The translations under genes were made by a program, and so were the position numbers. Positions 20,330 through 31,850 of a stretch of DNA of 64,000 nucleotides are shown here, in pieces (positions within the stretch are counted from its first letter, which is position 1; each line of letters begins with the position of its first letter). This stretch comes from Cherax quadricarinatus. Lineage: Eukaryota > Arthropoda > Malacostraca > Decapoda > Parastacidae. The notes beneath the pieces were generated by a model. That model saw only the letters and a program-made list of their open reading frames with translations, was not told where the DNA came from and ran no database searches. Where the stretch lies: assembly GCF_038502225.1 (NCBI RefSeq), contig NC_091303.1:27256830-27320829 (forward strand). The letters run 5' to 3'.

Positions 20330-23300
20330 TAGTAGGTTGGTAGACAGCAACCACCCAGGGAGGTACTACCGTCCTGCCAAGTGAGTGTAAAACGAAGCCT
20401 GTGATTGTTTTACATGATGGTAGGATTGCTGATGTCTTTTGTCTGTCTCATAAATATGCAAGATTACAGGCATGTCTTGCTACTTCTACTTACACTTAGG
20501 TCACACTACACATACATGTACACATTTATTTATACACACTCATCTGAGTTTTCTTTGATTTTATCTTAATAGTTCTTGGTCTTATTAATTTTCCTTTTAT
20601 ATCCATGGGGAAGTGGAATAAGAATCTTTCCTCCGTAAGCCGTGCGTGTTGTAAAAGTCAACTAAAATGCCGGGAACAATGGGCTAGTAACCCCTTTTCC
20701 TGTAAAGATTACTAAAAAGAATAAGAAGAAGAAAATTGTCAAAGTGGGAAGTCTGAATGTGCGTGGATGTTGTGCAGATGATAAGAAAGAGATGATTGTG
20801 GATGTTATGAATGAGAAGAAGCTGGATGTCCTGGCTTTAAGTGAAACAAAGCTGAAGGGGGTGGGAGAGTTTCAGTGGAGAGGAATAAATGGGATTAGGA
20901 CAGGGGTTTCAAATAGAGTTAGAGCTAAAGAAGGAGTAGCAATAATGTTGAAGGATAAGCTATGGCAGGAAAAGAGGGACTATAAATGTATTAATTCAAG
21001 GATTATGTGGAGTAAAATAAAGATTGGATGTGAAAAGTGGGTTATAATAAGCGTGTATGCACCTGGAGAAGAGAGAAGTGTAGAGGAGAGAGAGAGATTT
21101 TGGGAAATGTTGAGTGAATGCGTGGGGAGTTTTGAATCAAGTGTGAGAGTAATGGTGGTTGGGGATTTCAATGCTAAAGTGGGTAAAAATGTTATGGAAG
21201 GAGTAGTAGGTAAATTTGGGGTGCCAGGGGTAAATGTAAATGGGGAGCCTTTAATTGAGCTATGTGTAGAAAGAAATTTGGTAATAAGTAATACATATTT
21301 TATGAAAAAGAGGATAAATAAATATACAAGGTATGATGTAGCACGTAATGAAAGTAGTTTATTAGATTATTTATTGGTGGATAAAAGGTTGATGGGTAGG
21401 CTCCAGGATGTACATGTTTATAGAGGGGCAACTGATATATCGGATCATTATTTAGTTGTAGCTACAGTTAGAGTAAGAGGTAGATGGGAAAAGAGGAAGG
21501 TGGCAACAATAAGTAAGAGGGAGGTGAAAGTGTATAAACTAAGGGAGGAGGAAGTTCGGGTGAGATATAAGCGACTATTGGCAGAAAGGTGGGCTAGTGC
21601 AAAGATGAGTAGTGGGGGGGTTGAAGAGGGTTGGAATAGTTTTAAAAATGCAGTATTAGAATGTGGGGCAGAAGTTTGTGGTTATAGGAGGGTGGGGGCA
21701 GGAGGAAAGAGGAGTGATTGGTGGAATGATGAAGTAAAGGGTGTGATAAAAGAGAAAAAGGTAGCTTATGAGAGGTTTTTACAAAGCAGAAGTGTTATAA
21801 GAAGAGCAGAGTATATGGAGAGTAAAAGAAAGGTAAAGAGAGTGGTGAGAGAGTGCAAAAGGAGAGCAGATGAAAGAGTGGGAGAGGCACTGTCAAGAAA
21901 TTTTAATGAAAATAAGAAAAAATTTTGGAGTGAGTTAAACAAGTTAAGAAAGCCTAGGGAAAATATGGATTTGTCAGTTAAAAACAGAGTAGGGGAGTTA
22001 GTAGATGGGGAGATGGAGGTATTGGGTAGATGGCGAGAATATTTTGAGGAACTTTTAAATGTTAAGGAAGAAAGAGAGGCAGTAATTTCATGCACTGGTC
22101 AGGGAGGTATACCATCTTTTAGGAGTGAAGAAGAGCAGAATGTAAGTGTGGGGGAGGTACGTGAGGCATTACGTAAAAGGAAAGGGGGTAAAGCAGCTGG
22201 AACTGATGGGATCATGACAGAAATGTTAAAAGCAGGGGGGGATATAGTGTTGGAGTGGTTGGTACTTTTGTTTAATAAATGTATGAAAGAGGGGAAGGTA
22301 CCTAGGGATTGGCAGAGAGCATGTATAGTCCCTTTATATAAAGGGAAAGGGGACAAAAGAGACTGTAAAAATTATAGAGGAATAAGCTTACTAAGTATAC
22401 CAGGAAAAGTGTACGGTAGGGTTATAATTGAAAGAATTAGAGGTAAGACAGAATGTAGGATTGCGGATGAGCAAGGAGGTTTTAGAGTGGGTAGGGGATG
22501 TGTAGATCAGGTGTTTACATTGAAGCATATATGTGAACAGTATTTAGATAAAGATAGGGAAGTTTTTATTGCATTTATGGATTTAGAAAAGGCATATGAT
22601 AGAGTGGATAGAGGAGCAATGTGGCAGATGTTGCAAGTATATGGAATAGGTGGTAAGTTATTAAATGCTGTAAAGAGTTTTTATGAGGATAGTGAGGCTC
22701 AGGTTAGGGTGTGTAGAAGAGAGGGAGACTACTTCCCGGTAAAAGTAGGTCTTAGACAGGGATGTGTAATGTCACCATGGTTGTTTAATATATTTATAGA
22801 TGGGGTTGTAAAGGAAGTAAATGCTAGGGTGTTTGGGAGAGGGGTGGGATTAAATTATGGGGAATCAAATTCAAAATGGGAATTGACACAGTTACTTTTT
22901 GCTGATGATACTGTGCTTATGGGAGATTCTAAAGAAAAATTGCAAAGGTTAGTGGATGAGTTTGGGAATGTGTGTAAAGGTAGAAAGTTGAAAGTGAACA
23001 TAGAAAAGAGTAAGGTGATGAGGGTGTCAAATGATTTAGATAAAGAAAAATTGGATATCAAATTGGGGAGGAGGAGTATGGAAGAAGTGAATGTTTTCAG
23101 ATACTTGGGAGTTGACGTGTCGGCGGATGGATTTATGAAGGATGAGGTTAATCATAGAATTGATGAGGGAAAAAAGGTGAGTGGTGCGCTGAGCTATATG
23201 TGGAGTCAAAAAACGTTATCTATGGAGGCAAAGAAGGGAATGTATGAAAGTATAGTAGTACCAACACTCTTATATGGGTGTGAAGCTTGGGTGGTAAATG

Positions 23301-23483
23301 CAGCAGCGAGGAGACGGTTGGAGGCAGTGGAGATGTCCTGTTTAAGGGCAATGTGTGGTGTAAATATTATGCAGAAAATTCGGAGTGTGGAAATTAGGAG
23401 AAGGTGTGGAGTTAAAAAAAGTATTAGTCAGAGGGCAGAAGAGGGGTTGTTGAGGTGGTTTGGTCATTTAGAGAGAATGGATC
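20330..23483 (+). mobile_element. RTE-type LINE copy A', intact up to an assembly gap
   Basis: It has a complete 5' UTR (TAGTAGGTTGGTAGAC start) and an uninterrupted coding region. It is cut at 23484 by a run of N, so the last ~55 codons and the 3' UTR are not visible. It is very similar to copy A, 7 kb upstream in the same orientation, but without the five disabling changes. Confidence 0.92.
20744..23483 (+). CDS. RTE-type LINE polyprotein: apurinic-like endonuclease plus reverse transcriptase
   Basis: One open frame of ~913 residues to the gap. The EEP endonuclease lies in residues ~1-230 (SLNVRG, LALSETKLKG, ISVYAPGEER, VGDFNAKVG, SLLDYLLVDK, DISDHYLV). A charged linker follows, then RT at ~450-780 (NYRGISLLSIPGKVYGRVI, FMDLEKAYDRVDRG, GLRQGCVMSPWLFN, LLFADDTVLMGD). 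A C-terminal region ends with RRLEAVEMSCLRAMCGVN and RWFGHLERM. All visible catalytic positions are present. The start is uncertain: no in-frame ATG precedes the endonuclease, GTG at 20744 is only a reference point, and the frame is open back to 20666. The element copies its own RNA into new genomic sites. It is one of two elements in this window that could still be active. Confidence 0.9.
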
Positions 23484-23583
23484 NNNNNNNNNNNNNNNNN
23501 NNNNNNNNNNNNNNNNNNNNNNNNNNNNNNNNNNNNNNNNNNNNNNNNNNNNNNNNNNNNNNNNNNNNNNNNNNNNNNNNNNN
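23484..23583. other. Assembly gap, 100 N
   Basis: Exactly 100 unknown bases, a conventional scaffold-join length. The sequence changes from a plus-strand RTE LINE to a minus-strand CR1 LINE across it, so the true distance and even adjacency are unknown. Confidence 0.99.
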
Positions 23584-24450
23584 ATATCTTCCCAGCTTAT
23601 ATCGGTTAGGACTTGGTTTACTTCGTCCCACTTTATGTTTTTGTTATTGAAGTTGAATTTGGTGAATGCTCCCTCGTGACTAGTCTCATTTTGTCGGTCT
23701 GGGGCTCCTCGCATACATGTCTGAACCTCAATTATGTTGTGATCTGAGTATATTGTTTTTGATATGGTGACATTTCTTATCAGATCATCATTGTTAGTGA
23801 ATATGAGGTCTAGTGTATTCTCCAGTCTAGTAGGCTCTATTATTTGCTGGTTTAAATTGAATTTTGTGCAGAGATTTAAAAGCTCGTGTGAGTGTGAGTT
23901 TTCATCAGAGCTGCCTCCTGGTGTTATTACTGCAACAATATTATTTGCTATATTCCTCCATTTTAGGTGCCTTAAGTTGAAATCCCCCAGGAGCAAGATG
24001 TTGGGTGCAGGAGCTGGAAGATTTTCCAGACAGTGGTCAATTTTTAACAGCTGTTCCTGGAATTGCTGGGATGTTGCATCCGGAGGCTTGTAGACTACCA
24101 CAATGACTAGGTTTTGGTTCTCGACCTTTACTGCTAAAACTTCCACTACGTCATTTGAGGCATTAAGCAGTTCTGTGCAAACAAGTGACTCTGCAATGTA
24201 CAGGCCAACCCCCCCCTTTTGCCTGTTCACTCTGTCACATCTGTATAGGTTGTAACCTGGGATCCATATTTCATTGTCCAAGTGATCCTTTATGTGGGTC
24301 TCAGTGAAAGCCGTGAACATTGCCTTTGCCTCTGCAAGCAGTCCACGGATGAAAGGTATTTTGTTGTTTGTTGCTGGCTTTAGACCCTGTATATTTGCAA
24401 AGAAGAATGTTATCGGACTGGTGGTATTGTTTGTACTGGGGGGGGGATTT
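23584..24450 (-). CDS. CR1-type LINE ORF2, endonuclease part (3' part lost at the gap)
   Basis: Minus-strand open frame, with no Met until 24320 but open upstream through ITFFFANIQGLKP. Endonuclease motifs run in order: FTETHIKDH, KGGVGLYIA, VYKPP, ILLLGDFN, TLDLIFTNN, YSDHNIIEV. The segment from LLLGDFN on matches the LINE at 35353, which continues into RT, so both belong to one family. It lies just downstream of ORF1 (24462-25649). The gap removes RT. It looks undamaged over the visible part. Confidence 0.85.
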
Positions 24451-24461
24451 TTTTTCCGGCA

Positions 24462-25649
24462 TTAGTATCTGTATCTGTTGGTTTGGAGTGGAGGCCATCG
24501 ACTGTGGTTCCACTCCAGGAATGACTGGATTTGGTGTACGATTTCTGCCATTTCCTGCCAGTTTTTTTTCCTTCCTGGCACTAAAAAACCTCTCCCTCTT
24601 GAGTGGCTGTGGCTACCCAGGTTTTCCCATGGCCTGGATGTTTTGTATATTTTTGTCCCCTTTAGATGGTATGCCTGGCAATTTAAGTTATAGCACAGTC
24701 TTTCCTGTACTGAAGAGGTACACATTTCAGGGTGAAAAAGCTTACAGGAAGGGAGTTTGCATTTTCCTGTTGTCATATGGGCATGGCATTTTCTAGGGTG
24801 GTCATAGTTGCACGTCCCATCTGTTTTTCCAGATTTCCCATGCCAGCAGATACCAAGTGCATAGTATGTGCACAGGCTTGGTTTCTGCTTGCCTTGGGTT
24901 TCTGTGACTGTATTCCCTGTTGGTGCATGTTTCCCTGTCTTACTTCTATCCTCCCTAGCACCAACAATGGAGCTCCCACCATTTGTTTTTGGTAATTTAT
25001 CCTCACTATTGCTATTTGAGTCCTCTTGTTTGCTATTTCTTGCGGAATTTCTAGTTTGCAATATTGGTTTTATCTTATCTTTGACTACACTTGTTTCCCT
25101 ACTATGGCTCCTGTCCCCTGTGAGGTCATTTATATGTATTCCTTCCTGCGTATAATTCCCGACTACCTGGACAAAATCTCCAGCTTCACCATTACTGTCT
25201 CCCAGGACAGTATCTCCAGCTTCACTATTTCTGTCTCCCAGGACAGCACCTCCAGCTTCACCATTACTGTCTCCCAGGACAGCACCTCCAGCTTTACTAT
25301 TACTGTCTCCCAGGACATCACCTCCAGCCTTACAGTTTCTGACTACATGGCCAGTATCAAGGGCAGTACCATTCAGCCCAGACTTTTTATGTTCCCATCT
25401 GTTGTAGAAAGCTTCCAGGTTTTCTATGAAAGCAGCTTTGATGTTGTCCTCTTTTAATACCCTTGTGATTTTAGTCCACAGATTTTCCTCATTTGGGCAT
25501 ACCCAGAAACACTTCTCTGTTTTAATACTGCTTGTAGCTAGTTCTGGGATATCTGCACAAGGGGCGTGACACCAATTTCCACAAAAATGACAGTTTATCC
25601 ATGTGGAAGCCCGTTTGTTTGACTGACCACAGACTACACACAGCTTCAT
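24462..25649 (-). CDS. CR1-type LINE ORF1: PHD-like zinc finger, 12-residue repeats, CCCH fingers
   Basis: 395 residues. The N-terminus is a PHD/FYVE-like cysteine cluster (CVVCGQSN, CHFCGNWCHAPC, CFWVC). The middle (roughly residues 100-165) is five tandem copies of a 12-residue unit (AGGAVLGDSNGE type). Towards the C-terminus there are clustered Cys-His fingers of C-x(7-9)-C-x(4-5)-C-x3-H type (CTYYALGICWHG with CNYDH; CHAHMTTGKCKLPSCKLFH; CYNLNCQAYH). ORF1 proteins of CR1-group LINEs are RNA-binding chaperones, and PHD-like fingers are known in them; the CCCH cluster is less usual. The next frame downstream is the endonuclease at 23584-24450. Confidence 0.75.
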   Translation of the reverse strand: MKLCVVCGQSNKRASTWINCHFCGNWCHAPCADIPELATSSIKTEKCFWVCPNEENLWTKITRVLKEDNIKAAFIENLEAFYNRWEHKKSGLNGTALDTGHVVRNCKAGGDVLGDSNSKAGGAVLGDSNGEAGGAVLGDRNSEAGDTVLGDSNGEAGDFVQVVGNYTQEGIHINDLTGDRSHSRETSVVKDKIKPILQTRNSARNSKQEDSNSNSEDKLPKTNGGSSIVGAREDRSKTGKHAPTGNTVTETQGKQKPSLCTYYALGICWHGKSGKTDGTCNYDHPRKCHAHMTTGKCKLPSCKLFHPEMCTSSVQERLCYNLNCQAYHLKGTKIYKTSRPWENLGSHSHSRGRGFLVPGRKKNWQEMAEIVHQIQSFLEWNHSRWPPLQTNRYRY

Positions 25650-26740
25650 AATGATTTGAATGGTTGATTTACTGCAATTCTACTAGCAACCTCTTGAATA
25701 TTATATTAATACCTTAAATGAAGCTCTAGCTATTTGTATTTCTGTTTCTAACTCTTTTTGTATATTGGACAGCTTACCGTCACATTCCTGATTTTTAATG
25801 TTTGTGTTTATAAGGGCGCCTACAACCCCATCCGTTTACAGTCTGCTTTATTGTCCAACGAAACTGTTTGAAACCAGTCCCGGGTTCGGACCAGTCAAGG
25901 GTTCGGACCAGTCAAGGGTCCGGACCAGTCGATCTGCTCTGATCAGTGGGTCACTTATTTAAAACATACTGGTCGGTGATTTGAGCTAACACATGAAGGA
26001 TCTACTGGAAATTATCTACCCGAGTAATATGTGATTTGACTGATACAACAGTATAACTTGCGTGTTGAAGAGCCGGTGATATCTGGCAGCTCCTACAATG
26101 ACGAACGGTCACCTCCTTGTTTATCAATCGCTGTATCTGGCTTTCTATTTTTTTTTTCCGTCTCCACCACAATAAATGCTATATTATCACTATAGTTGAC
26201 TGGTGCAAATTTTGGAGGAAGGACGCTTTTTCTGTAGTAATAATTGCTTCTCGTTGTGTATATTGCGACCGCTGGTAACTACAGGTTATATGAAATTCAC
26301 AGTAACGTCTCGTATTTCAAGAAAAGAAACTAATGAAAGTCACTCCACTCCACTAAGTACCATTATAATACTGGTTAGTTGCTACTACAACACTGTATTC
26401 TGCTATTCACTGGTATCACTAGATTATATGCGAGTACACTAGCAGGCCAGTAAGATTATTAAAAACAGCTGACCTGTGGTAAGTTTCTGGCGACTTCTGG
26501 CACCTTCCTCTATAGGCTTATCACTTCATTTACAAATTCACCTGTTTTCAAATGACACTTTAGCCTTTATCATCAATATACTAGGGAGCCACTGTAGTAT
26601 ACACTATACACTATGTATACTCAATGTTATCAGGGAGACTTTCTTTCCTCTGACATGAAAAGTTCAATTATTATTATTTTTTTCCACACGGGACAGGCCT
26701 ATGATTCCCCTCTGGCAGTAAACTCTGCTACGCAGTGCAC
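25650..26740 (-). other. Probable CR1-type LINE 5' UTR and junction
   Basis: Sequence upstream of ORF1 on the minus strand, without long frames. It contains three tandem copies of a ~17-bp unit (GGGTTCGGACCAGTCAA) at about 25874-25930. The 5' boundary of the element is not visible; it meets the next LINE near 26740-26930. Confidence 0.5.
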
Positions 26741-26929
26741 ACTAATTCTCCTTTTTTGACTCAGTATATAATGTTTTCCGCCCAAGATTGGTTCCAGGCG
26801 CTAGAGGGATGTATCGTATAGGATTGATGACACAAATTAAAGTTCTAGCACGTAAGAGCGACCGTGAAAACACGAGAAAACCGGGAGCACAACGAGGCAC
26901 GCTGACACGCTGGCAGTCTGTCACCCTAT

Positions 26930-28085
26930 ACAGCAGTTTCGGGTCCGATTTGACTTTCGATGCTATGTCGTTTTCATACTGTCGCTGGGCCTCCCTCCTT
27001 ATCTGTGCATACTCGTTTCTGGCTCTTCTACTAATCTCCTTGTTTTCCTGGGTCCTATGCCTCCTGTACCTTTTCCATTCTCTGTTGCACTTAGTTTTTG
27101 CCTCCCTACACCTTCGGGTAAACCAAGGACTCGTTTTGGTCTTCCTATTATTTCCGTTTCCCTTGGGAACAAAACTTTCCTCTGCCTCCTTTCACTTTGT
27201 TGCCACATATTCCATCATCTCGTTTACTGATTTTCCTACCATTTCTCTGTCCCACTGAACCTCCTGCAGGAAGTTTCTCATACCTGTGTAGTCCCCCCTT
27301 TTATAGTTTGGCCTGTCCCCTTCAGTTCCTGTTACCTTCTCCACTTGTAACTCTACTATATAGTCAAAACTCAGAACCACATGATCGCTAGCTCCAAGGG
27401 GCCTCTCATAAGTGATGTCCTCAATGTCTGAACTGCTCAGGGTGAACACAAGATCCAGTCTTGCTGGCTCATCCTCCCCTCTCTCTCTGGTTGTGTCCCT
27501 GACATGTTGATGCATGAGGTTTTCAAGTACCACATCCATCATCTTGGCTCTCCATGTTTCGGGACCCCCATGTGGCTCCAGGTTTTCCCAGTCGATCTCC
27601 CTGTGGTTGAAATCGCCCATTACCAGTAACTTTGCTCTGCTCGAGTGAGCTCTTCTTGCCACCTCAGCCAGTGTGTCCACCATCACCCTGTTGTTTTCTT
27701 CGTACTCCTCTCTTGGCCTCCTGCAGTTCTGTGGTGGGTTATACATCACTCCAATGACTACTTTATGTTCTCCGGACTGAATTGTACCTACAATGTAGTA
27801 TCTTTCTCCAATCATGTCCATGCCTTCCATTTCCTCAAATCCCCATCGGTGTTTTATGAGCAGTGCAACCCCTCCTCCCCCTCTACTCCTTCTATCTTTC
27901 CTCAGGATCTGATATCCTGTTGGGAAGATTGTGTCTGTTATTGTCTCAGCGAGTTTTGTTTCTGTGACTGCTATGATGTCTGGGGATTTTTCACTGATTC
28001 TTTCATTCCACTCCTCATGTTTATTCATTATTCCATCCGCGTTTGTGTACCAAACCTTTAGTTTCTTTTCTATCATTGTGGTCAT
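26930..28085 (-). pseudogene. Second CR1/L2-group LINE, endonuclease part, truncated
   Basis: Starts at 28085 with VWYTNADGIMNKHEEW and shows endonuclease motifs in order: DIIAVTETKL, GGGGVALLIK, GVMYNPPQN, LLVMGDFNH, LDLVFT, GASDHVVLSF. After a stop at 27192-27194 the linker region continues in decayed frames (PWFTRRCREAK, RARNEYAQIRREAQ) to about 26930, where it is cut off before RT. It is unlike both the RTE and the 35353 LINE and so is a third family. Probable ORF1 remains lie just upstream. Confidence 0.8.
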
Positions 28086-28249
28086 GCAAGAATATTGGGG
28101 TTGGGGGAGCGAGAGCCTTGGTGGGGGCCTATATGGGGCTGTGGTGTAGGTGGGGTTTGTGTTGATGGGGGTGGGGTCAGAATGCCCATAAGGGACAGCT
28201 GTTGGGGTGAGGTTTGTGATATGGGGATTGGTGGCAGAGGGAACAGTGA

Positions 28250-28447
28250 GTGGGTTGTAGTATAGGTTGCTCAGTTGCGTTGGGAATGTCGCGGGTGGAG
28301 TCTTTTGGTGGGAGATTCTGTGGGGTGTGTTTGCCCTTCCTCCTGTGTCTGGGTCCTGCTCATTTTCATTGCTTCTCGTTCCTCCTTGCGTCTCTGTACC
28401 CTCTCTTTCAGTGTAGTCCTTTCTTCTTGTGTTCTGTCGCGGTCGAG
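28250..28447 (-). pseudogene. Probable C-terminal piece of ORF1 of the same LINE
   Basis: A minus-strand frame encodes a charged stretch (ERVQRRKEEREAMKMSR) ending in a stop near 28271, directly upstream of the endonuclease frame at 28085. Above it the frame runs into the GT microsatellite, so nothing more of ORF1 survives. The assignment rests on position and charge only. Confidence 0.4.
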
Positions 28448-28448
<1 letters not shown>

Positions 28449-28502
<54 letters not shown>

Positions 28503-28642
28503 TATGAGTGTGTGTGTGTATGAGTGTGTGTGTGTGTATGAGTGTGTGTGTGTGTGTGTGTGTATGAGTGTGTGTGCATGTGTGTGTATGAGTTTGTGTG
28601 TGTGTGTGTGTGTGTGTGTTTATGTGTGTGTGTGTATGAATT

Positions 28643-28680
<38 letters not shown>
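28449..28680. repeat. (TG)n microsatellite with TATGAG interruptions
   Basis: About 230 bp of TG repeat, interrupted at intervals by ATGAG. Frames on both strands are artefacts. Confidence 0.97.
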
Positions 28681-28683
<3 letters not shown>

Positions 28684-28796
28684 CTCAGCAATCAACATTT
28701 GCACCAATAACTCACTACAGTTGTGACCGGGTGTGGAAGTGTGAATTGCTCATTACTCTAAAATTTGTTCATGATTGCAGCCATGTATAAACGTAA

Positions 28797-29140
28797 GTAA
28801 CCATTCTTACAGTATTCATTACCTTTGTAACTTGTGAGTTCATTACCTTGTACCTAGTTCAGCCATCAAAACTTTGGAGCCCGGTCCCTGGACCCATTGT
28901 GTACCTCTGTAATCTGTAAATACCTTTGTAACTTGTCATGATTGTGACTAGACCTACCTGGAGTTCATTACCTTTGTAAATTGTGAGTTCATTACCTTTG
29001 TAAATTGTGAATTCATTACCTCTGTAACTTGCTCAGCTATCAAAACTTTGAGGCCCAGTCCCTGGACCCATTATGTACCTCTGTAATCTTTTGACTACCG
29101 CCCACAGGATGGGTATGGGGTGCATAATAAACATATTAAA
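28797..29140 (+). repeat. Retroelement 3'-tail repeat with internal duplication
   Basis: Two copies of a ~180-bp unit share TCAAAACTTTG and CCCTGGACCCATT, separated by tandem ATTACCTTTGTAA units. It ends with GTGCATAATAAACATATT, a polyadenylation-like end. I could not place it with a coding element. Confidence 0.5.
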
Positions 29141-29717
29141 CTAACTGACTTGAAATGATGGAGTAATATGCGTCCTTACTCTCAGTACCTCATTAGTGGC
29201 GAACTTTCGGTGTTTCTCCACCCACCTCGTTAACCGGCGAACGTTCAACTCACGCTCCATCAGAAAGATTGGCCAGTTATGTTGTCAGGAACGAGTGTCT
29301 AGTCCTCAGGGCTCGTCTGGATACTAGTAAGTATCCTCGGTACTTGGGAAAGCTTTGATGGTCTTGTAGTTCCCCAATCCAAGTGAGTAATATCGGTTTC
29401 CTGGCTACTCAAGTGTCACTTCTTCTCTTTATGACCTCTGATGCGTAACTGAATTAGCTAACGTCTCTTAACTGACTTCATTTGAATTTGAAACGCTAGC
29501 TATCTGATACTACTATAATAGCTCTATTCCTACCTATTTAGGTCCTAAAACTGTATAAATAATTCCTATGGTTATTTTCTACTTTGTGTAACTACGTAAA
29601 TCTTCCTAGAAGGGCAAATATTATGTACAAATGTTATGCTAGTATATTATGGGCTCTTAAAGCTCAAGCACTGTGAAACGTTTTGTGGAATATTTTGGGA
29701 GCCCAAAATAAGTTTCC
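29141..29717. other. No gene recognised
   Basis: Moderately AT-rich, with no long frames. It contains TGGCGAACTTTCGG near 29197, which resembles a tRNA primer-binding site, but no LTR boundary supports that. Confidence 0.35.
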
Positions 29718-29940
29718 ACAACCAGGCCTCACGGTGGATCAGGGCCTAATCAACCAGGCTGTTACTGCCAGCTGCATGCAAACCTATGCACGAACCACAG
29801 TCTGGCTGATCAGGTACTGACTTTAGGTGCCTGTCCAGTGCCTTCTTGAAGACCGCCAAGGATCTATTGATAATCCCCCTTATGTATGCTGGGAGGCAGT
29901 TGAACAGTCTTGGGCCTCTGATGCTTGTTTTGGTGATGCA
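29718..29940 (-). mobile_element. CR1-type LINE 3' fragment, decayed
   Basis: Antisense match to the C-terminal coding region of the 35353 LINE (AACCAGGCTGTTACTG, GGAGGCAGTTGAACAGTC), with about one base in eight changed. It truncates the zinc-knuckle ORF1 that follows. Confidence 0.75.
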
Positions 29941-29988
29941 GCAGGGCAGGCTGGATCGTCAGCTAGGATGTGAATAGTCGCAAGCAAG

Positions 29989-31354
29989 TTATGAAACTGG
30001 GCCATTGGAGAGATTGGTGAACTTCGTTCTTGAGATATGGTACACTTTAAAGTGGATTGATGGATCTGGACCCGGATGGCTGAGGTGGTGGATTATACCG
30101 TCTAGCCCAATGGGTCGTTCTGTGGTACAGGTGAACTTGATAGTCCCTTCTTGGAGCCGGTGGACGAGTTCGTGGGTAAGCATTGCGTTATTGTGTGGTT
30201 TCGTGGTGTAGAACGAGATACCAGGCGTATTGAAGGTTGGCTTGGTCGCAGAGGCAGGTGAGGTCGGTGATTGGTTGGTGTTGGAAGGTGGAGGTGGTCT
30301 CTCATTGGTGGGTGTTGGTGGAGGCTCGACGGGCAGCGAGGCCTCTGATTGGTCCGTAGTAGTGGTGGTGGCTTGAGGTGGAGGTGGTCTCTCGTTGGTG
30401 GATTGCGAAGTAGATCAGGTAGCTTCTGCAGAAATCATGTCTTGCAAGTCATTTGGTGCCTCGAAGCTGACGATTTTTGGAATAATCTTCAAAACATCAG
30501 CTGAAGCAGGACTAGCTGTGAAGTTGAATGATGGCAGATTGTTGAGGGCAAGAATTTCATTCACAGTAGTATTGAAACAACCCGGGTTAGCTGCATTTTG
30601 CATGTGTGCATACTTCAGACAGTAGTAAAATTTTGTTGAAATATCTGGTAGAGGAGAGGCGATGAGTGGTGGAGGCTGCTGAGTGACTTGTAAAATCTTG
30701 GTTGTCGTCGTCTGTAGTTTAGCTATAGCAGCATAAGTAGGAGAGTTGCCAGTACTCTTTTTCAGGTCTTCCTTTAGTTTCTTTAAAAGGATCTCCTTAC
30801 GAACAGGACATTTGGCTGCCAGGGTATAGTGGTCACTCTTACAGTTGATGCAGGTGGGAGCAGCAGTTGAGGTGCAGGAACGAAAGTCGTGACCTTCAAA
30901 CCCACAGGTGGAACAGATCTTGTTCTTCACATGACATTCGGCAATCGAATGATTGTAGGAGTAGCATATTAAACAAGGTGTTACATGACTGAAGCGTTCT
31001 GGTTCAATTTGACGAAGGTTGATAAAGTAGTAGGAGATGGCCAGGCCATCAGACAGTGCTCTGGTCGCCATAGTGACGTCCAGAAACGTGACCTTGAGCA
31101 TCGAGGAAGCGTTGGGGATCTTCACAACAGAGTCAGTCTGGTAAAGTCACGGTCGTCTAAGATCTTCAGTGCAGCAGGCGTGAGTACCTTGTCTGCTTCT
31201 TCATCATCCAGAAAGGTGACAAGGAAAGCTTCTTTCAGAGTAGTAATGTTCGAGAACTTAACTCTCAGACTAGACTGGAGAGGATGCAAGTTCAAGCTTC
31301 GTGGCATCGTTGATGACAGCAGTCTTGGGTTTAATCCTCACACGATGAGACATC
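29989..31354 (-). pseudogene. Gag-like ORF1 of an I/Jockey-group LINE, zinc knuckles, broken
   Basis: It starts at about 31354 (MSHRVRIKPKTAVIND). Frame changes near 31275 and 31125 and an in-frame TGA at 30415-30417 break it; beyond the TGA the same frame stays open to 29989. The core has three CCHC-type knuckles in tandem: CLICYSYNHSIAEC, CSTCGFEGHDFRSC, CINCKSDHYTLAAKC. A Pro/Thr-rich segment follows and then LVHRLQEGTIKFTC. Nucleic-acid-binding ORF1 proteins with this knuckle arrangement are typical of I/Jockey-group non-LTR elements. No endonuclease or RT of the same element follows, because a CR1 fragment abuts it at 29940. Confidence 0.75.
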
Positions 31355-31449
31355 GTGGAGATAGTAGAGGTTCCCCTCCCCAACGGAGATCGTAGGGAGA
31401 CTGAGAAGTGTACGAGCGCCTGTGACCGTACAGGACAAAGTCTACAGAG

Positions 31450-31850
31450 CGAATCCGTGTATCTGTGAATCGTGTATTTTTCTGCCAGATATAAGAATGA
31501 GGGACTTCAACCGTTTCCAGTAATTTAGGTGCTTTATCGTACTTATGTGTGCCATGAAGGTCCTCTGTACATTCTCCAGGTCAGCAATATCGCCTGCCTT
31601 GAAAGGGATCGTTAGTATACAGCAATATTCCAGTCTAGAGAGAACAAGTGATTTGAAGAGAGTCATCATGGGTTTGGCATCCCTAGTGTTGAAGATTCTC
31701 GTCCTCTATCCTATCTTTTTCCTAGCAGATGTGGTAGAGACACTTGTGATCTTCGAAAGTGAGATTCTCTAACATTTTCACTCCTAGGTCCTTCACATTA
31801 GTTTTTTGCTCTGTGTGGATGGAATTTGTTTTATGCTCTGAATCCATACA
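31450..31850 (-). pseudogene. CR1-type LINE ORF2 fragment, decayed
   Basis: Antisense match to the region encoding LVLSRLEYCC, FKAGDIADLENVQRTF and TIKHLNYWKRL of the 35353 LINE, continuing on the other side to the VKDLGV segment. Several stops. Confidence 0.75.

Noticed and set aside
23424..24320. Open frames crossing the N gap
   Set aside because: Codons over N are meaningless; the sequence on each side belongs to a different LINE.
24368..25457. Plus-strand frames of 87-143 codons
   Set aside because: Antisense to the CR1 ORF1; the 36-bp repeat keeps them open.
28271..28790. Cys/Val- or His/Thr-rich frames over 100 codons
   Set aside because: Products of the TG microsatellite.
29190..29215. 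LTR retrotransposon primer-binding site (TGGCGAACTTTCGG)
   Set aside because: No LTR end precedes it and no gag or pol follows; a chance match is more likely.
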